Part shown: piece by piece, positions 47,411-56,224 of the stretch | Layout: the number at the start of each line of letters is the position of its first letter | How positions within the stretch are numbered: position 1 is the stretch's first letter | Assembly (NCBI RefSeq): GCF_944324995.1 | Contig: NZ_CALUYL010000004.1 | Coordinates: 52,846-116,845, forward strand | From: an uncultured Mailhella sp. | GTDB taxonomy: Bacteria; Desulfobacterota; Desulfovibrionia; Desulfovibrionales; Desulfovibrionaceae | Reading direction: 5' to 3' | Length of the DNA stretch: 64,000 nucleotides | The notes under the pieces: model-generated | The model's database searches: none | Seen by the model: only the letters and a program-made list of their open reading frames with translations | What the model was told of the DNA's origin: nothing | Translations under genes and position numbers: made by a program

Positions 47411-49065
47411 AGGGAGACCTCCTCATTCAGTTCCGAAACCCTGACCTTTTCTGCATTGAGCTTGCCGTCCTTCATCTTGATGACCACATGACACTTCCAG
47501 TTGGCGTCGTCGCGCTGGGGATAGTCGCTGCGGTAGTGACTTTCGCCCCAGCGGCTTTCCTTGCGAAAGTCTCCGGCAACGGCGGAACAGTCGGCGCACA
47601 GCAGAATGTTTTCCACTTCATAGAGCTTGGAAAGTTCGTGTCCGTTGTGTACGGCGACGTGCTTGATGTCTTCGCGGAACGTCTTCGACCAGTACTGCCA
47701 GAGCTCAAACTTGTGGGCGTTCTTGGGCGACACCAGATAGTCGGCCACCATGCGGCGCACCTTGCGTTCCAGATCGTGAACGTCGATGTCGCGGTTTCTG
47801 GCCGTGAAACGTTCGTCGAGTTCGGCCTTGACGGCGGCCACGTCGTTTTCGTTGATGGCGGTGTCCGGGGCTTCGGCCACGTACTTCACGGCCTGTTCCG
47901 CGGCAACTTCGCCGAACACGAACGCGCCGGTCAGATGCTGCTTGGCCACGCTGGCCACGTCGCCTGCCGCGTACAGTCCGGGCACGGCGGTTTCGGCGCG
48001 CTCGTTGACGCGTATGCCCGCAAGACCGTGACCGCCGCACAGATAGTATTCCGTGGGCCACAGCTCGATGTCCTGCTTGCGGAAGTCGATGTGACGACCG
48101 GCAAAGAAGCGCTCGTTGACCGGACGTTCCGTGGTGAACAGTATGTGCTCGATCTCGCGGATGCGTTCTTCGGGCAGATGGCTGAGCTGAATGTGAACGG
48201 GACCGCGACCCTTGGTGAAGGCTTCGTTCATCACGTTGGTGTTCGCCACTTCGCCTTCCATCAGAATGTTGCCTTCGCAGTCGAGCACCCTGCCTCCGCG
48301 GGAAACGCAGATGGCCAGCAGCGGCATGTTGGTGTCCTTGATGAGCATGGTGCGCTGGGTGTATTCCATGCCGGTCACTCCGGCGCCCGCGCGCAGCGCC
48401 ATGACGAAGCCGTCGCCGGTGTTGCCGGGATAGTCGTACACGCCGTAAAGATATTCGGAATTGGGCAGGGTGAAGCGGCTCACGCCGCCGGAAGCCACCA
48501 GCACGGTCTTGGCCTTGCATACGACCATCTGGCCCGTGCGGACGTTCATGCCCACGGCGCCCGCCACGCGGCCGTTGTCCATGAGCAGACGCAGCGCCAT
48601 TACGCGATTGACGGGACGCGTGCCGAGATCGAGCGCTCTTTTCACCAGCATGGCCTTGAGCTCGGGCTCGTCCATGGCCGTCTGGAACTTGCCTTTGACA
48701 TGATATTTCAGCGTCTTGTACTGGCCGTTCTCATCCTTGGGGAAGGTGACGCCCCAGCTTTCCATTTCCTTGAGCAGAGCATAGGAACGTTCGGCCATGA
48801 CGTAGCTGGGACCGGCGTCCACCACGCCCGCCGTCATGGCGCGCACGGATTCCAGATAAAGTTCCGCCGTGGTCTGTCCGGGAATGGCCACGATGTTCAG
48901 AGCGTCCATGCCGCGGGCAATGGAGCCGCCGTACACGATGTCGCTTTTTTCAAAGATGGTGACGTTGAGATCGGGATTCAGCTGCAGGGCATGCATGGCC
49001 GCGATGCAGCCGGCGCTGCCGCCGCCGATGATGAGGAAATCCGTTTCCATGGCTTGCAATTTCAT
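47407..49065 (-). CDS. Fumarate-reductase-type FAD-dependent oxidoreductase
   Basis: A 552-aa soluble flavoprotein of the FrdA/SdhA/AprA family. The FAD-binding FLIIGGGSAGCIAA lies at residues 10-23. The family loop GLAGIRVNERAETAVPGLYAAGD is present around 352-374, and the C-terminal domain ends with RWGESHYRSDYPQRDD and NWKCHVVIK, as in fumarate reductases. It has no signal peptide and no covalent-FAD His motif that I can identify. Neighbours are a Tct transporter and an Fe-S partner, so the substrate is probably the imported acid or a product of it. A tricarballylate-dehydrogenase-like (TcuA) role is one option; succinate/fumarate-type chemistry on an unusual acid is another. Confidence 0.85.
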   Translation of the reverse strand: MKLQAMETDFLIIGGGSAGCIAAMHALQLNPDLNVTIFEKSDIVYGGSIARGMDALNIVAIPGQTTAELYLESVRAMTAGVVDAGPSYVMAERSYALLKEMESWGVTFPKDENGQYKTLKYHVKGKFQTAMDEPELKAMLVKRALDLGTRPVNRVMALRLLMDNGRVAGAVGMNVRTGQMVVCKAKTVLVASGGVSRFTLPNSEYLYGVYDYPGNTGDGFVMALRAGAGVTGMEYTQRTMLIKDTNMPLLAICVSRGGRVLDCEGNILMEGEVANTNVMNEAFTKGRGPVHIQLSHLPEERIREIEHILFTTERPVNERFFAGRHIDFRKQDIELWPTEYYLCGGHGLAGIRVNERAETAVPGLYAAGDVASVAKQHLTGAFVFGEVAAEQAVKYVAEAPDTAINENDVAAVKAELDERFTARNRDIDVHDLERKVRRMVADYLVSPKNAHKFELWQYWSKTFREDIKHVAVHNGHELSKLYEVENILLCADCSAVAGDFRKESRWGESHYRSDYPQRDDANWKCHVVIKMKDGKLNAEKVRVSELNEEVSL

Positions 49066-49095
49066 AGAAATGTCCTTGCGTATGAGGTTGCCGGC

Positions 49096-50610
49096 TCAGG
49101 CCTGTTTCTTTTTGCCGAAGCCGTGACGCACGATGTACAGAAGAATGATGGCCACCGTGAGCAGCAGAAATGCACAGGCGATGGGTCTGTCGAGGAAGAC
49201 CGTCCAGTCTCCGCGGGAAATGAGCAGGCTCTGGCGCATCTTGTGCTCAAGCAGAGATCCCAGGAAGAAGGCCACGATCATGGTCGGCAGGCTGATTCTC
49301 AGCTTGGTCAAAACATAGCCCAGCACGCCGAAGACGAGCATGAGCCATATGTCGAACAGGCTGCTGTTGTTCACGTACGAGCCGATGAGGCAGAACATGG
49401 GAACAACGCTGAAGAGCACCGGCTTGGGAATGGAGACCAGTTTTCTTGCACAGCGGATGAAGGCTGCGCCCACAACGAACGTGTAGAGGTTGCTGATGAG
49501 CAGAACGATGAACAGGGCGTAGAGCAGGGGTGCATTGCTTTCCATGAACTGGGGTCCAGGAATGAGGCCCTTGATCATGAAGCCGCCGAGAATGAGCGCC
49601 GCCGCGAGGTTTCCGGGAATACCGAGGGTGACCAGAGGCACGAGGTTGGGGCCGTTCACGGCATTGTTGCCGGCTTCGGAGGCGGCTATGCCTTCCAGGG
49701 CGCCCTTGCCGAACATCTCGGGATGCTTGGACTTCTTTTTGCTCCAGATATAGCTGAGGTACGCGCCTACCGTCGTGCCTATGCCGGGCACGATGCCCAC
49801 GAACGATCCGATGAGGGTGGAGCGGGCAATGGTGGGAAGACACTGCTTCATTTCGGCAGGCGTAAGTCTGTCGGCATCGGTTCCCCTGGCCGAAAGACGG
49901 ACTTCCTCCAGTTTCTTGCCGGAGCGGCGATCCCTGTACCAGGATTCCGCCTGCAGAAGCACTTCGGAAAAGGCCAGCAGACCTATGGCCATGGGCATGA
50001 TGCCTATGCCTTCCGCCAGCTCGATGAATCCGAAGTTGAAGCGGGGCGTGCCCATTTCCGGATCGCAGCCGACAGTGGAGAGCAGCAGACCGAGGCATGT
50101 GGCAATGAGGCCGCGGCAGGGACTGCCGGAGGCGGCCAGACTGATGATGACCAGGGAGAACAGCAGAATCATGCTGTACTCGGGCGGGCCGATGCGCAGC
50201 GCGACGGAGGCGACGGGAGCCGCCAGGAAGATGAGCACGAGGTCGCTGGCGGTATCGGCGGTGACGGAGGCGAACAGGGCCGTTTTGAGAGCCTTGCCGC
50301 TTTTTCCGCTTTTTGCCAGCGGATACCCGTCAAACGTGGTGATCATGGCCTGCGGCGTACCGGGAATGTTGAACAGAATGGCGGGAATGGAGCCGCCGAA
50401 GTTGGCCCCCTTGGACAGGCCCATGAGCATGGCGATGCCGGGAATGGGACCGAGGTAGTAGGTGAAGGGCAGAAGCAGCACGATGGCCATGTTGTCGCTC
50501 AGCCCCGGGATGGCTCCCATGATGATGCCGAAGGTCACGCCGAACAGAGCCCAGAAGAAGTTCTGCCATTGCAGCACCATGCCCAGGGCTTCCATAAGTT
50601 GATCAAACAT
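49096..50610 (-). CDS. tctA: Tripartite tricarboxylate transporter, large permease TctA
   Basis: TctA (504 aa), the large membrane subunit of a solute-binding-protein-dependent secondary transporter. The first conserved block IMGAIPGLSDNMAIVLLLP (residues 30-48) and the second GIVPGIGTTVGAYLSYIWSK (around 272-291) are the repeated PG motifs of the family. About eleven hydrophobic helices can be drawn. It follows tctB in a CBA order on the minus strand. Confidence 0.94.
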   Translation of the reverse strand: MFDQLMEALGMVLQWQNFFWALFGVTFGIIMGAIPGLSDNMAIVLLLPFTYYLGPIPGIAMLMGLSKGANFGGSIPAILFNIPGTPQAMITTFDGYPLAKSGKSGKALKTALFASVTADTASDLVLIFLAAPVASVALRIGPPEYSMILLFSLVIISLAASGSPCRGLIATCLGLLLSTVGCDPEMGTPRFNFGFIELAEGIGIMPMAIGLLAFSEVLLQAESWYRDRRSGKKLEEVRLSARGTDADRLTPAEMKQCLPTIARSTLIGSFVGIVPGIGTTVGAYLSYIWSKKKSKHPEMFGKGALEGIAASEAGNNAVNGPNLVPLVTLGIPGNLAAALILGGFMIKGLIPGPQFMESNAPLLYALFIVLLISNLYTFVVGAAFIRCARKLVSIPKPVLFSVVPMFCLIGSYVNNSSLFDIWLMLVFGVLGYVLTKLRISLPTMIVAFFLGSLLEHKMRQSLLISRGDWTVFLDRPIACAFLLLTVAIILLYIVRHGFGKKKQA

Positions 50611-50674
50611 GCGCTGCTCCTTCTGCCTTGCAGATGTTGTCGGATGGACGTTGCATATGGCTCATAGGCGCTCC

Positions 50675-51106
50675 TCAGATAAGCAGACCGGCAGGCAGCT
50701 GAAAGTTGAGAAACACGGAAACCACCACATAGACGGACACAAGCAGACCGGCGGGGGCCAGAATCAGCGTTTTCGCCCGTCGTTCGCCGAAAAGAAGCAG
50801 GGACAGGACAAGAAAGCAGGCCGTGGACACATAGAATCCCACGAAGCTCACCCCGACGATATAGGCAATAAACAGGCCGAGGACAGGCAGCGTGGAACGC
50901 GCGAAGGCGCCGGGATCAAAGTTCAGCGGCGTCACGCTCTGCGGACGACGGAGAAGCATGATGAGGGAAGGAACGGCAAGGCCGATCACCGTCAGTCTCG
51001 GCACGAATGCCTCATCCGCTCCTTCCGTCTGCCCGGGAATGATGACGAACCACATAAGGGCGCACAGGACAAGAAATCCCAGCCCGATCCATCTGTCATT
51101 GTTCAT
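50675..51106 (-). CDS. tctB: Tripartite tricarboxylate transporter, small permease TctB
   Basis: A 143-aa small membrane subunit with four hydrophobic segments and the common IGLGFLVLCALMWFVI start. TctB proteins diverge strongly and are recognised here by size, hydrophobic pattern and position between tctC and tctA. Confidence 0.85.
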   Translation of the reverse strand: MNNDRWIGLGFLVLCALMWFVIIPGQTEGADEAFVPRLTVIGLAVPSLIMLLRRPQSVTPLNFDPGAFARSTLPVLGLFIAYIVGVSFVGFYVSTACFLVLSLLLFGERRAKTLILAPAGLLVSVYVVVSVFLNFQLPAGLLI

Positions 51107-51133
51107 GAAAACTCCGAAAAGCTGAAAGGCTCG

Positions 51134-52102
51134 CTATTTTTTCGCGTCTTTGATGTACTCTACGAGCTTCACGAGGTTCTGAGTCGTTTCGTCAAGCATG
51201 GGACGGTATTCCGCGGGCGCAATGAACTTCGGCGTCAGACCGGCCTTCAGCATGTTTTGCTGAACCATCGGATCGCTCAGGGCCTGCCTGAGGGCTTTTT
51301 CCCACGTGGCGCGGATGTCTTCCGGGGTGCCTTTGGGCAGAATGAAGCCGTAGCTCAGGCTGGCGTAGAAGGGATGGCCGAGATCGGCGTGCAGCTTGGG
51401 CACGTTGGGAATGTCGGGAATGTCGCTGAGACCGAGGTTGAGCAGAACGTTCAGTTCGCCCTTGCGCGCAGCCTGATAGGCGGCCGTGCCTACGCCGAGC
51501 TCACAGGCGTCGATGTGTCCGCCGATGAGATCGGCAGAGGCCTCGCCGCCGCTCTTGTACATGACGAAGTTGATGTCCAGACCGTTTTTCAGCGCAAACG
51601 AACGGAGCACTTCGGTGGCTTCCTGAGAGGCTCCGCTGCCGACGGACACCTTGCCGGGATTGGCTTTCACATAGTCGATGAATTCCTGCCAGGTCTTGTA
51701 GGGCTTGTCGGGTCTGGCGAGCAGAATGCGGTCCAGAAGCATGTAGCCGCCGACGATGGACATGTCGTCGAAATTGTAGGTCTTGTTGCGGAGAAACATG
51801 GCGGAAGAAATGCAGGCGCCGACGCCGGGAGCGGAAATGGTGTAGCCGTCCGGCTTCGACTTGAGAACGTACTCGAAGCCCGGCATGCCTGCGCCGCCGC
51901 CCTTGTTCACGATGACTACCGGCTGACCGAGAATTTTTTCCAGCGGATTGGCCAGCATGCGGACGGTCAGATCCCCGGTTCCGCCGGGAGCGAAGCTGAC
52001 GACGATGGTGACGGGTTTTTCGGGAAAGGCGGCCTGTGTGTCGGGCGCGGCCCCGAAAAGCAGGAGAGTGCCGACGAGTAAGGACGACAGCAGCTTGTTC
52101 AT
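51134..52102 (-). CDS. tctC: Tripartite tricarboxylate transporter substrate-binding protein TctC
   Basis: A 322-aa periplasmic binding protein of the Bug/TctC family. A signal peptide of about 24 residues ends at DTQA. The mature start FPEKPVTIVVSFAPGGTGDL (residues 26-45) is the classic family segment, where the loop contributes to carboxylate binding. VNKGGGAGMPG (around residue 65) follows. Substrate cannot be predicted within this large family. Directly downstream of the GntR gene. Confidence 0.93.
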   Translation of the reverse strand: MNKLLSSLLVGTLLLFGAAPDTQAAFPEKPVTIVVSFAPGGTGDLTVRMLANPLEKILGQPVVIVNKGGGAGMPGFEYVLKSKPDGYTISAPGVGACISSAMFLRNKTYNFDDMSIVGGYMLLDRILLARPDKPYKTWQEFIDYVKANPGKVSVGSGASQEATEVLRSFALKNGLDINFVMYKSGGEASADLIGGHIDACELGVGTAAYQAARKGELNVLLNLGLSDIPDIPNVPKLHADLGHPFYASLSYGFILPKGTPEDIRATWEKALRQALSDPMVQQNMLKAGLTPKFIAPAEYRPMLDETTQNLVKLVEYIKDAKK

Positions 52103-52134
52103 AACAGTCTCCAGGTGCGTTGAGTGTTGTCAGA

Positions 52135-52893
52135 TTACTGACGGAAGTCATGCCTGCGGATCATTCCGGTCGATTCGTTGAGCATGTAGCTCAGGCGGAA
52201 TTCAAAGGGAATTTTGCCGAAGGTATAGGAAACCATGCTCATCTCGAAACATACGGTGTGGCGAGGACGACCGAGCGCCTCCTGTACGCGTGCCGGCAGT
52301 TCCGTGCATATCTGCAGGAACTCGTCGCAGAACACGGTGGAGAGATGGCAGTGTTTTTCCAGAATGAGATAGAGGGGATATTTGACAAAGTCGTCGGACG
52401 GTATGTCCATGAGCGCGGAGGCTTCGGCATAGGGAAAGTAGGAAACGCACCAGGCCAGAGGAAACATGCCGTTTTCATCTCTGCCGAGCAGCGTGCGCCG
52501 CACCTGAATGCCGCGACTTTGCGGGGCGCAGTTCAGATATCCAGCCACGTCGTCAGGCAGTCGGATTTCCTCGACGGCGACTTCACGGGGAAGAATATCG
52601 ACATCCTTGTCGAACAGAGAGTGGCGAGATTTATAGAAAAACTTGGTCTGACTGCTGGCATAGTCGGAAATAAAGGTGCCTTTGCCCTGAATCCGGTAGC
52701 AGTAGCCTGCCTGGACGAGCAGTTCCATGGCTTTTCGCACGGTACCGACACTGAGCTGATTTTCCTGCGCCAGCTGACGCTCCGTGGGAAGCTGTTCTCC
52801 GGGCTTCCATTGGCCTGAAGAAATTTTGGCCACAAGTTCCCGGTACAGACGGGCATAGACCGGGGAGAAGGAGGAGTCGAGAGCTTGTTTCAT
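52135..52893 (-). CDS. GntR-family regulator with UTRA domain (HutC type)
   Basis: A 252-aa regulator. The winged HTH reads WKPGEQLPTERQLAQENQLS followed by VGTVRKAMELLVQAGY and the RIQGKGTFIS wing. From about residue 90 the UTRA ligand domain follows, with VRRTLLGRDENGMFPLAW and FCFEMSMVSYTFGKIPFEFR-like strands. HutC-type repressors usually bind the pathway's substrate or an intermediate. I take the ATG at 52893; a TTG at 52905 is possible. It is the first gene of the operon, with an operator-like repeat over its promoter, so autoregulation is likely. Confidence 0.92.
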   Translation of the reverse strand: MKQALDSSFSPVYARLYRELVAKISSGQWKPGEQLPTERQLAQENQLSVGTVRKAMELLVQAGYCYRIQGKGTFISDYASSQTKFFYKSRHSLFDKDVDILPREVAVEEIRLPDDVAGYLNCAPQSRGIQVRRTLLGRDENGMFPLAWCVSYFPYAEASALMDIPSDDFVKYPLYLILEKHCHLSTVFCDEFLQICTELPARVQEALGRPRHTVCFEMSMVSYTFGKIPFEFRLSYMLNESTGMIRRHDFRQ

Positions 52894-52913
52894 ATTTTTT
52901 TCCAATTTTGTTT

Positions 52914-52948
52914 ATTGCTATATATGAATAAAGCAATTTTTTTGTCAA
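52914..52948 (-). promoter_or_regulatory. Strong promoter and likely operator of the gntR-tctCBA operon
   Basis: On the minus strand TTGACA (plus 52943-52948), 18-nt spacer, TATATA (52919-52924). The inverted repeat ATTGCT...AGCAAT (plus 52914-52919 and 52932-52937) straddles the -10 box, a natural site for the GntR protein. Confidence 0.65.
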
Positions 52949-53070
52949 TCATCCCAAGAAGCACCAGGGGGCAAAAATAGATTATTTTTTTGATAATATC
53001 TTATAATAAAAAGAAAAAATTAATATATTCCAACCTGAAAGCGGGAGGAGCAGCTTTGAGACGTGTTTAA

Positions 53071-53092
53071 GAAAATGTTTACTTTTTTGATA
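53071..53092. repeat. Copy A of the AAAAAGTGTACTTTTT-type motif
   Basis: This 22-nt site matches copy B (54049-54070) at 19 of 22 positions in direct orientation; mismatches are at positions 6, 9 and 21. Confidence 0.6.
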
Positions 53093-53813
53093 GTGCGGTT
53101 TCGACAGCATAATGTCTGAAAAAACTTGAGGCGCAAAGTTTTGGGCTGGCTCTGGCGGGAATGTGAGGCAGACAGGGGAAGGCGTGATGGACGGCTTTTT
53201 TTGAGGATCGTCAGGAGCGTTGCGATCGCACTGCCGCGGAAGCCCACACTGGATCCGTATATTCTTTAAGATACGGCGGAGGTCTTCCTGTGGTCGGCAC
53301 AGGATGGATGTCGTGCCGTCTTTTGGTGCTTTCCGAAGACCTTTTATTTCTGCGGAGCTTCTTTTGTGGGGATGGAGTTTCGTTGGGTCTGTTTGAGGAA
53401 AATCGAGGCTGTATTTCTATTGTTATCTTCCGTCACTGTGCCGTGATAGCGCAGAGAATACCGACGGACACATGTGGCGGCGTTGCTCATCCGTTGCGGA
53501 GCGTTTTTCGGCTAGGGATGATGCTTGTGCTGAAAATCTACAGACAGGATTCCGGGGTGAGTCGCATTTCCAAGTCGACAGGTTCCCCATTCTCTAAGAG
53601 CAGGGCAGGGGAGTGGGGGACGCCTGAGCACCGCAGGGAAAAAGAAGAGCATGCCAGGCTTTCATGACAGCATTGTGAATCGCGTATTCGTTGCCTGTGA
53701 AAGGCTTTTTTGCATCTTTGCTGAATGACTGAATTTACTGTTGAACGATGCCCATAGCCTAAGATGGTTTTTGTGATATTTGAGAGAGAATTGTGAATTT
53801 TAAAGATAATAAA

Positions 53814-53857
53814 AAGAGAAGTTTCGACGGCGCCAAAACTTCTCTTAAACGTTTTTT
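53814..53857 (+). terminator. Terminator-like hairpin
   Basis: AAGAGAAGTTT (53814-53824) pairs with AAACTTCTCTT (53836-53846); AAACGTTTTTT follows. No gene immediately precedes it. Confidence 0.4.
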
Positions 53858-54044
53858 GAAGTGATATCTATATGTTTTATATGATTTTATGTTTTTATAT
53901 ACAGTGTTTTCAAGCGAATCCGATCAATATGAAGGTATTTTAATAGTATGGATGTGCCCATGCTGGAAAAGAAAAAGAAGAATTTTTTATTTCAGATCTG
54001 GCATTTTGGGCACTGAAAAAAAGTCAATATAATTTTTGATAACA

Positions 54045-54070
54045 TGTCGAAAAAGTGTACTTTTTTGACA
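54045..54070. repeat. Copy B, 26-bp near-palindrome
   Basis: Starts TGTCGAAAAAGTGTAC and ends CTTTTTTGACA; it equals its own reverse complement at 22 of 26 positions. Confidence 0.65.
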
Positions 54071-54166
54071 CTCATAATACTGTCAGTTTCTTTCCAGACC
54101 TATAGCAGGGAACATCCGAAAATTCCAGCAAAAAAATAACGTCAATTTTCCCTCGCTCCTTACCAA

Positions 54167-54189
54167 CCAAAAAGTACACTTTTTGGACG
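54167..54189. repeat. Copy C, near-palindrome inverted relative to copy B
   Basis: CCAAAAAGTACACTTTTTGG (54167-54186) is palindromic except for the centre. Its reverse complement CGTCCAAAAAGTGTAC (54174-54189) matches the first 16 nt of copy B at 14 positions, so B and C could be terminal inverted repeats of a 145-bp unit. It ends 21 nt before the recombinase start. Confidence 0.65.
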
Positions 54190-54210
54190 CTCCGATTAAA
54201 GGACTCGCGT

Positions 54211-55047
54211 ATGGCAGGGGGAAAACATCGTCTCATCACAAACTGTGTGAGGGATATCAATAAGCTGTGTCTGTTCGAGAATTTCGTCAGGAGCAGCTAT
54301 CTTCCTTACGTGCAGCAACATAAGAGGAGCTGGAAGACCGACGAGCGTTATCTGAACCGGCATATCCTGCCCTACCTTGGAAGCTGTCCTCTGACTGAAA
54401 TTTCCGAAGAAAAACTCAGGGGATGGCTCTCCACTTTGGAAGACAACGGCCTGTCCTCCAGCTCGCAGTATCGTCTGTTCTGGCTCGTCAAATATATTTT
54501 GAACTTTGCCGTGCGGATGGGAGAGCTCAAGAGTGATGCCGCATTCCAGAATATGGTCGTGCGCAAGAACAAGCAGCAACGGGCTCCTGAAATTCTTACG
54601 CCTGCAGAAGCATTGAAGCTTGTTCACCTGCTTGAGGAATATGCCGATCGCCCCAGCGCGCAGGCCATCCATCTGCTTTTGCTGACCGGAGCCAGCAAGT
54701 CGGAAATTCTCTACGCCCGCTGGCAGGACGTGCATCTGCGACGTGCCGTTCTTGCTACAACGATGACCTATACGGGGCAGAGCAGACTTATTCCTCTGAA
54801 TACCGAATCCATCAGACTCATTCGCAGACTTCCCCGGCGCAAAGATGTGCCGTGGCTCTTTGCTTCATCCTCCGGGCAGCGTCTCACTTCTGTTTTTTAT
54901 ACCTGGAATCTTCTGCGCACCAGGTTGGGAAGACCGGATCTCCGCATTCAGGATCTCCGGCACAGTTTTGCAGGTTTTCTGATGGATATGGGGATTCCGC
55001 AGACGGAACTGTGCAGTTTCATGGGATGTTTTAACACCATGAAATAA
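54211..55047 (+). pseudogene. Truncated, catalytically degraded tyrosine recombinase
   Basis: A 278-aa phage-integrase-type protein with an N-terminal SAM-like DNA-binding domain (residues 15-95) and most of a catalytic domain. Key residues are lost. The first catalytic Arg box reads LLTGASKSEILYARW, with Ser where TGxR is expected. The HxxR box reads IQDLRHSFAGFLMDMG, where the His position is Gln. The frame then stops after CSFMGCFNTMK, before the GH and catalytic Tyr motifs. Start and ribosome-binding site (AAAGGA) look sound, so a DNA-binding remnant may still be made. It marks the edge of the polysaccharide cluster. Confidence 0.85.
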
Positions 55048-55084
55048 ATTATACTTACTACAAGCAAAACAATATATAAATATC

Positions 55085-56164
55085 ATGAGCAAGTATTCTC
55101 CTGTTATATCTGTCATCATTCCTGTATACAATGTTGAAAAATACATTGATAGATGTCTTAATAGCGTACTTAATCAAAGCTTTAATGACATTGAAATTAT
55201 ATGTATAGATGATGGATCTACAGATTCATCGTTATCTATTCTTCACAGATATGCTGCTAAAGATGAACGCATTCGTATTTTTACACAGAGAAACCGTGGT
55301 GCTTCTGCTGCGCGCAATGCTGGATTGGATGCGGCCAATGGCCAATGGATATCTTTTGTGGACAGTGACGATGAAATCCATCCAGACATGTATAAAACAC
55401 TTTTAGCACATACAGGCTATGAGGATGCTGTATATTTCAGTGCAGAAGAATTTATTAGGGACGGAAACAATCTGAAAAACGTGAGTTCCGACTATTTCAA
55501 GGTGAAATTTTCCGGTATCCATGTGGTAACTATCGATGAAATTTCCCATTTTTCCATGGTTGTATGGGATAAACTTTTTCTTCGTGAAAAAATAGAAAGC
55601 ATTAATCTTCGTTTTCCAGAAGGCCTATGTTTTGAAGACAACGCATTCATCATCAATTTCTTTTCCTTACATCATAAAGTACGTTTTGTTCAGAAAAAAC
55701 TCTATCGATATTTTCGTAGAACCGATTCTATCACAGGGATGGCCTATTCAAAAAAGACAGGCATAGCCTTTGATTATATCCATATTCTTGATGAAATTCA
55801 TTCTTTCTGGAGAAAATGGGAATTGCTGCCTGAAAACCAGCCTTTGTTTGAACAATTTTGTGTTTTTTATTTTCGTGCAGCCATAAGCATCTGTCAGGCA
55901 TGGGAACGACCAGGACTTGTATATGAAATGGCTCGTTCAATGTATAACTGGAATATGACTCCTAAAAATAACATACTTAGTAGTATAAAGAATGGATTAT
56001 TAAGCTTACGTATAGGAAAATTTCCAGGAAAAGATGTTACAATGTTAAAAAAATTAAAAGGTTTTGAAAAAATTTTATATATTGGAAACTGCAATAATAT
56101 GAAGATAGTGTGTATTTTTTCCATAAAAATTGCAAGTTGGAGAAGAAAAATATATAATATATAA
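55085..56164 (+). CDS. Family 2 glycosyltransferase
   Basis: A 359-aa GT-A fold glycosyltransferase. The N-terminus VISVIIPVYNVEKYIDRCLN, the IICIDDGSTDSSLSIL block and WISFVDSDDEIHPDMY with its DxD-type site are typical of GT2 enzymes of capsule, O-antigen and teichoic acid pathways. The C-terminal 150 residues are basic and hydrophobic and likely membrane-associated. Base composition is strongly AT-rich compared with the housekeeping part of the window. Donor and acceptor sugars are unknown. Confidence 0.9.
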   Translation: MSKYSPVISVIIPVYNVEKYIDRCLNSVLNQSFNDIEIICIDDGSTDSSLSILHRYAAKDERIRIFTQRNRGASAARNAGLDAANGQWISFVDSDDEIHPDMYKTLLAHTGYEDAVYFSAEEFIRDGNNLKNVSSDYFKVKFSGIHVVTIDEISHFSMVVWDKLFLREKIESINLRFPEGLCFEDNAFIINFFSLHHKVRFVQKKLYRYFRRTDSITGMAYSKKTGIAFDYIHILDEIHSFWRKWELLPENQPLFEQFCVFYFRAAISICQAWERPGLVYEMARSMYNWNMTPKNNILSSIKNGLLSLRIGKFPGKDVTMLKKLKGFEKILYIGNCNNMKIVCIFSIKIASWRRKIYNI

Positions 56165-56224
56165 TAGAACTATTATTGTCAATAGTACTGCAAAACATAC
56201 AACCATCTGAATAATGGAGATGTT

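Larger units (their letters stand above)
52949..54210. other. 1.26-kb gene-poor region upstream of the recombinase
   Basis: No complete gene is supported. A frame ending near 53667 contains LKIYRQDSGVSRISKSTG, which slightly recalls the N-terminal HTH of IS21-type transposases, but the surrounding translation is not coherent. The region also holds the three repeated motifs and a stem listed separately. Confidence 0.5.

Noticed and set aside
47488..50667. A 1059-residue frame antisense to the flavoprotein and tctA
   Set aside because: His/Gly/Ala-rich translation with no family, opposite two clear genes.
53290..53667. A 125-aa frame in the gap upstream of the recombinase
   Set aside because: No family, no good ribosome-binding site, and unlikely residue composition; kept only as a weak hint of a transposase relic.
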